This document shows, piece after piece, positions 62,176 through 64,000 of a stretch of DNA of 64,000 nucleotides. The notes below the pieces were generated by a model. The model was not told the origin of the DNA, made no database searches, and saw only the letters and a program-made list of their open reading frames with translations. Position numbers and translations under genes: made by a program. Source of the DNA: Chloroflexota bacterium (GTDB lineage Bacteria; Chloroflexota; Anaerolineae; B4-G1; DUEL01); assembly GCA_014874475.1 (NCBI GenBank), contig JADBJJ010000026.1, positions 124,001 through 188,000 on the forward strand, given 5' to 3'. The number at the start of each line of letters is the position of its first letter. Position 1 is the stretch's first letter.

Positions 62176-63549
62176 CTATTCGGGGAAACTCGCTTCCCGA
62201 TTGAACCGGCTCCAGGCCAGAGAGAACGGTAGCGGCGGACGATGCCGCACCGGGGTGTTCGCGACAACCTCAACCCAGCGCTCCGTGGCCGTTGCTGCCC
62301 GCTCAAAGGAGGAAGCGCTAAAGGCCCGCAAGGACTCCGCCCGCTCTGCAGGGCTCATTTCCTGATATCGGGCAACTATCTCTGCCGCTTCCTGCAAAAA
62401 GGACGCTTCCAGGGCGTCCCGTTCTTTCCGATAGAGCGGCATACGGCTTGGGTAATCGCGAATCACCTGGCGGTGAAGACGTTCATGGCTCCACCACAAA
62501 GTGCGGGGGTCATAGGTGCCCGTTGGCTCTCTATCCAGGCCCGGAATGGAAGGAAGCCCTGCGCCTCCCAGGAACACCGGCTTGAAGATACTCGTGCAGA
62601 TGCCGGAGGTGCCCGTTACCCAAACGACGGGCATGCCCGGGATGAGATGGGCGACCATTGCGCCGACGGACTGGCTGGGGCGAGTTGGGCCCAGCCCAGC
62701 ATGGACACAGATGGTATCCATTATCCAGCCCCGACCGGGATTCCAGAGAGGGTTCGCGGATGCCTCTGGCCCATGATCCCGGAGGGCGGCCATCATTGTC
62801 TCCACGGTAATGCGGCCCTTCTCGGCTTCCAGGATGGCGGTAGAGCGGCGCTGGCGAGCCCGACAACCGTCCAGCCGGGTGTAGAGGAAATCAGAATAGC
62901 AGCGGGCAAAGTGAAAGTCGTCCCGCGATTTGCACCATCCCTTCTTCACTGCATACTCCACCAGGCCGGGGGAGGCCTCATCCCATTCGGAACCGATGGT
63001 CAGGCCGTTGGAGATGGTTCGCACATCCCGTACCCGCTCCGCCGCCCATTGCTTTCCGACCGTCTCCAGCACCCAGGCTTCCTGGGGGTCGGCGATGATA
63101 TAGGAGTTGTGGTAATAGGTCTCGTGGCGGAAGCCGCAGTTCCCCCCTTGACCGTAGATTTCCAGTAACTGGACGATTATCTCCAGCGCGCGGCGGGCGG
63201 TGTCGGCCCGCTCCAGCGCCAGGCGAATGTAGTCCATTCCAATCAGTCCAGGGGCTTTATTATAGGGCTCTCTGGTGAAGACAGCCTCGTTGCCGATAGC
63301 CACTCCGTGTTCATTGACACCCATCTCGCAGCCCCAAATCCAGAAAGGCTTGCAGGGCAGAACTTCGTACGTTTCTGGTACCTGGGGCACTTCTATGTAG
63401 GTGCATTTCACCGTAGTTCCGGGTTCGTGATGGGCGCGGGGAATGTGGACCAGTACATGGGCCTCGTTGGGCTCCCGGTCGCTGTTTTTCGCCAGGATCG
63501 TTGTTCCGTCAGCCGTAGCGTTGCCGATCGCAACCAGTGTGTCGCACAT
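62176..63549 (-). CDS. Secernin/C69-family dipeptidase-like Ntn hydrolase
   Basis: This 457-residue protein begins MCDTLVAIG, so removal of Met would expose Cys2, the N-terminal nucleophile of C69 peptidases. ILAKNSDREPNE, WGCEMGVNEHGVAIGNEA and a RTISNGLTIG stretch fit the secernin/dipeptidase A branch. AGGAGG lies 6 bases before the ATG. No signal peptide is seen. It is transcribed convergently toward the glycosidase series with only 31 bases between stop codons. Confidence 0.9.
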   Translation of the reverse strand: MCDTLVAIGNATADGTTILAKNSDREPNEAHVLVHIPRAHHEPGTTVKCTYIEVPQVPETYEVLPCKPFWIWGCEMGVNEHGVAIGNEAVFTREPYNKAPGLIGMDYIRLALERADTARRALEIIVQLLEIYGQGGNCGFRHETYYHNSYIIADPQEAWVLETVGKQWAAERVRDVRTISNGLTIGSEWDEASPGLVEYAVKKGWCKSRDDFHFARCYSDFLYTRLDGCRARQRRSTAILEAEKGRITVETMMAALRDHGPEASANPLWNPGRGWIMDTICVHAGLGPTRPSQSVGAMVAHLIPGMPVVWVTGTSGICTSIFKPVFLGGAGLPSIPGLDREPTGTYDPRTLWWSHERLHRQVIRDYPSRMPLYRKERDALEASFLQEAAEIVARYQEMSPAERAESLRAFSASSFERAATATERWVEVVANTPVRHRPPLPFSLAWSRFNREASFPE

Positions 63550-63847
63550 CCTTTACCTCCTGGCAAGTCGTATTTTTACCCCTCCCGGAATGATGAGCGG
63601 CAGCGGCCGAAGACTGCTGCCCTTCCCTCTCTCCCCCCGCTGCGCAGCAAGGGGAGAGGGGAAATGGAGGGAGGGGCGAAAAAGAAGTCTCTCCCATAGC
63701 CAGCAAAATTCCCATCGGCAAGTCCGAAGGGCAAGGGACAGGATGAGGGCGTTATATCCAAACTTATGCCCCGACCTCAGCCGTTTCCCTCATTGGAAAA
63801 CTGGAGTAAAATCTGCATGCAAGGGGCATCGCTGCTATCCAATTCCC
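63550..63847. other. Intergenic region with CT-rich repeat
   Basis: No gene is supported here. A block near 63620-63675 has CCCTCTCTCCCCCCGCTGC facing GCAAGGGGAGAGGGG, the third copy of the CT-rich intergenic repeat seen at 35910 and 39594. Confidence 0.45.
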
Positions 63848-64000
63848 TTATAACTCCGCCTGCAGGTCGGCCAGGGCCCGCCGGTAGAGGGTGGGGGCTT
63901 CCCGGCGCAACCGCTGGAAATCCGCTGCCACCCGTCCACCAGAGGCAAAGTAGGCCAGTGCTCCCAGGAGACTGATGCCGTTGACAGATGAGCCTTTCAG
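63848..64000 (-). CDS. C-terminal end of an unidentified protein (runs off the window)
   Basis: The last 50 codons of a minus-strand gene are present, open to the window edge and ending with TAA at 63848. The tail reads VNGISLLGALAYFASGGRVA, then a Leu/Arg-rich helix ending DLQAEL. The family cannot be told from this fragment. Confidence 0.55.
   Translation of the reverse strand: MKGSSVNGISLLGALAYFASGGRVAADFQRLRREAPTLYRRALADLQAEL

Noticed and set aside
1-64000. tRNA and rRNA genes, CRISPR arrays, replication origin
   Set aside because: I scanned for cloverleaf-like and rRNA-like segments, spaced repeats and DnaA-box clusters and saw none convincing. recF is present, but no dnaA or dnaN is next to it, so no origin is claimed.

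Overview
The window is a high-GC, gene-dense stretch of about 47 intact protein genes plus several gene remnants. Gene content suggests a Chloroflexota bacterium, probably Anaerolineae-like (inference): lipoproteins with Thr/Pro linkers, PA14 and toast-rack surface proteins, an SsnA-type aminohydrolase, a DUF4910-type peptidase, a T-box leader, a sortase, and no outer-membrane or LPS genes. No rRNA, tRNA or CRISPR array was recognised.

Region 1 (1-15.9 kb) is mostly housekeeping. It holds a DnaJ-like chaperone, an HtrA protease lipoprotein, a baeRF release-factor-like protein, a receiver-roadblock regulator, an orphan solute-binding protein behind secG, a YfcC-type carrier, a free-standing saccharopine-reductase-like domain, a Lon-family protease, ssnA, an M28-like peptidase and recF.

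Region 2 (15.95-23.3 kb) is an island of lower GC. A promoter drives a fragment of a type I restriction methylase (hsdM), and four tightly packed genes follow: a large nuclease-like/adenine-methylase protein, a DUF3800 protein, a NurA-like nuclease and a HerA-like ATPase. This is the best candidate in the window for an uncharacterised DNA-processing or phage-defence system.

Region 3 (23.5-32.8 kb) holds a sortase, a DUF6391 protein, holA, an esterase and a Nudix protein. These are followed by a T-box-controlled ilvE with an MBL hydrolase, and by leuS, whose 5' end is preceded by a decayed tandem copy of itself.

Region 4 (32.8-42 kb) holds an ECF sigma/anti-sigma/toast-rack/bactofilin-like operon, an ammonium-transporter homologue without its twin histidines, a triple-PA14 protein with a 36-bp minisatellite tail, and a decaheme cytochrome lipoprotein.

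Region 5 (42-44.2 kb) is a scrapyard with a transposase-like remnant, a LuxR-type remnant, a secreted protein broken by an in-frame stop and an unknown anchored protein.

Region 6 (44.3-51 kb, minus strand) is a likely operon of a sugar ABC transporter (binding protein and two permeases, no ATPase), a histidine kinase, a glycosidase-like protein lacking the expected glutamates, and a LuxR-type response regulator.

Region 7 (51-62.1 kb, plus strand) is a cell-surface cluster: two membrane-anchored proteins with matching C-terminal anchors, a GT39-like glycosyltransferase and three membrane-anchored clan-A glycosidase-like proteins, one with GH18-like and NBR1-type Ig domains. A C69 peptidase and the end of an unidentified gene close the window.
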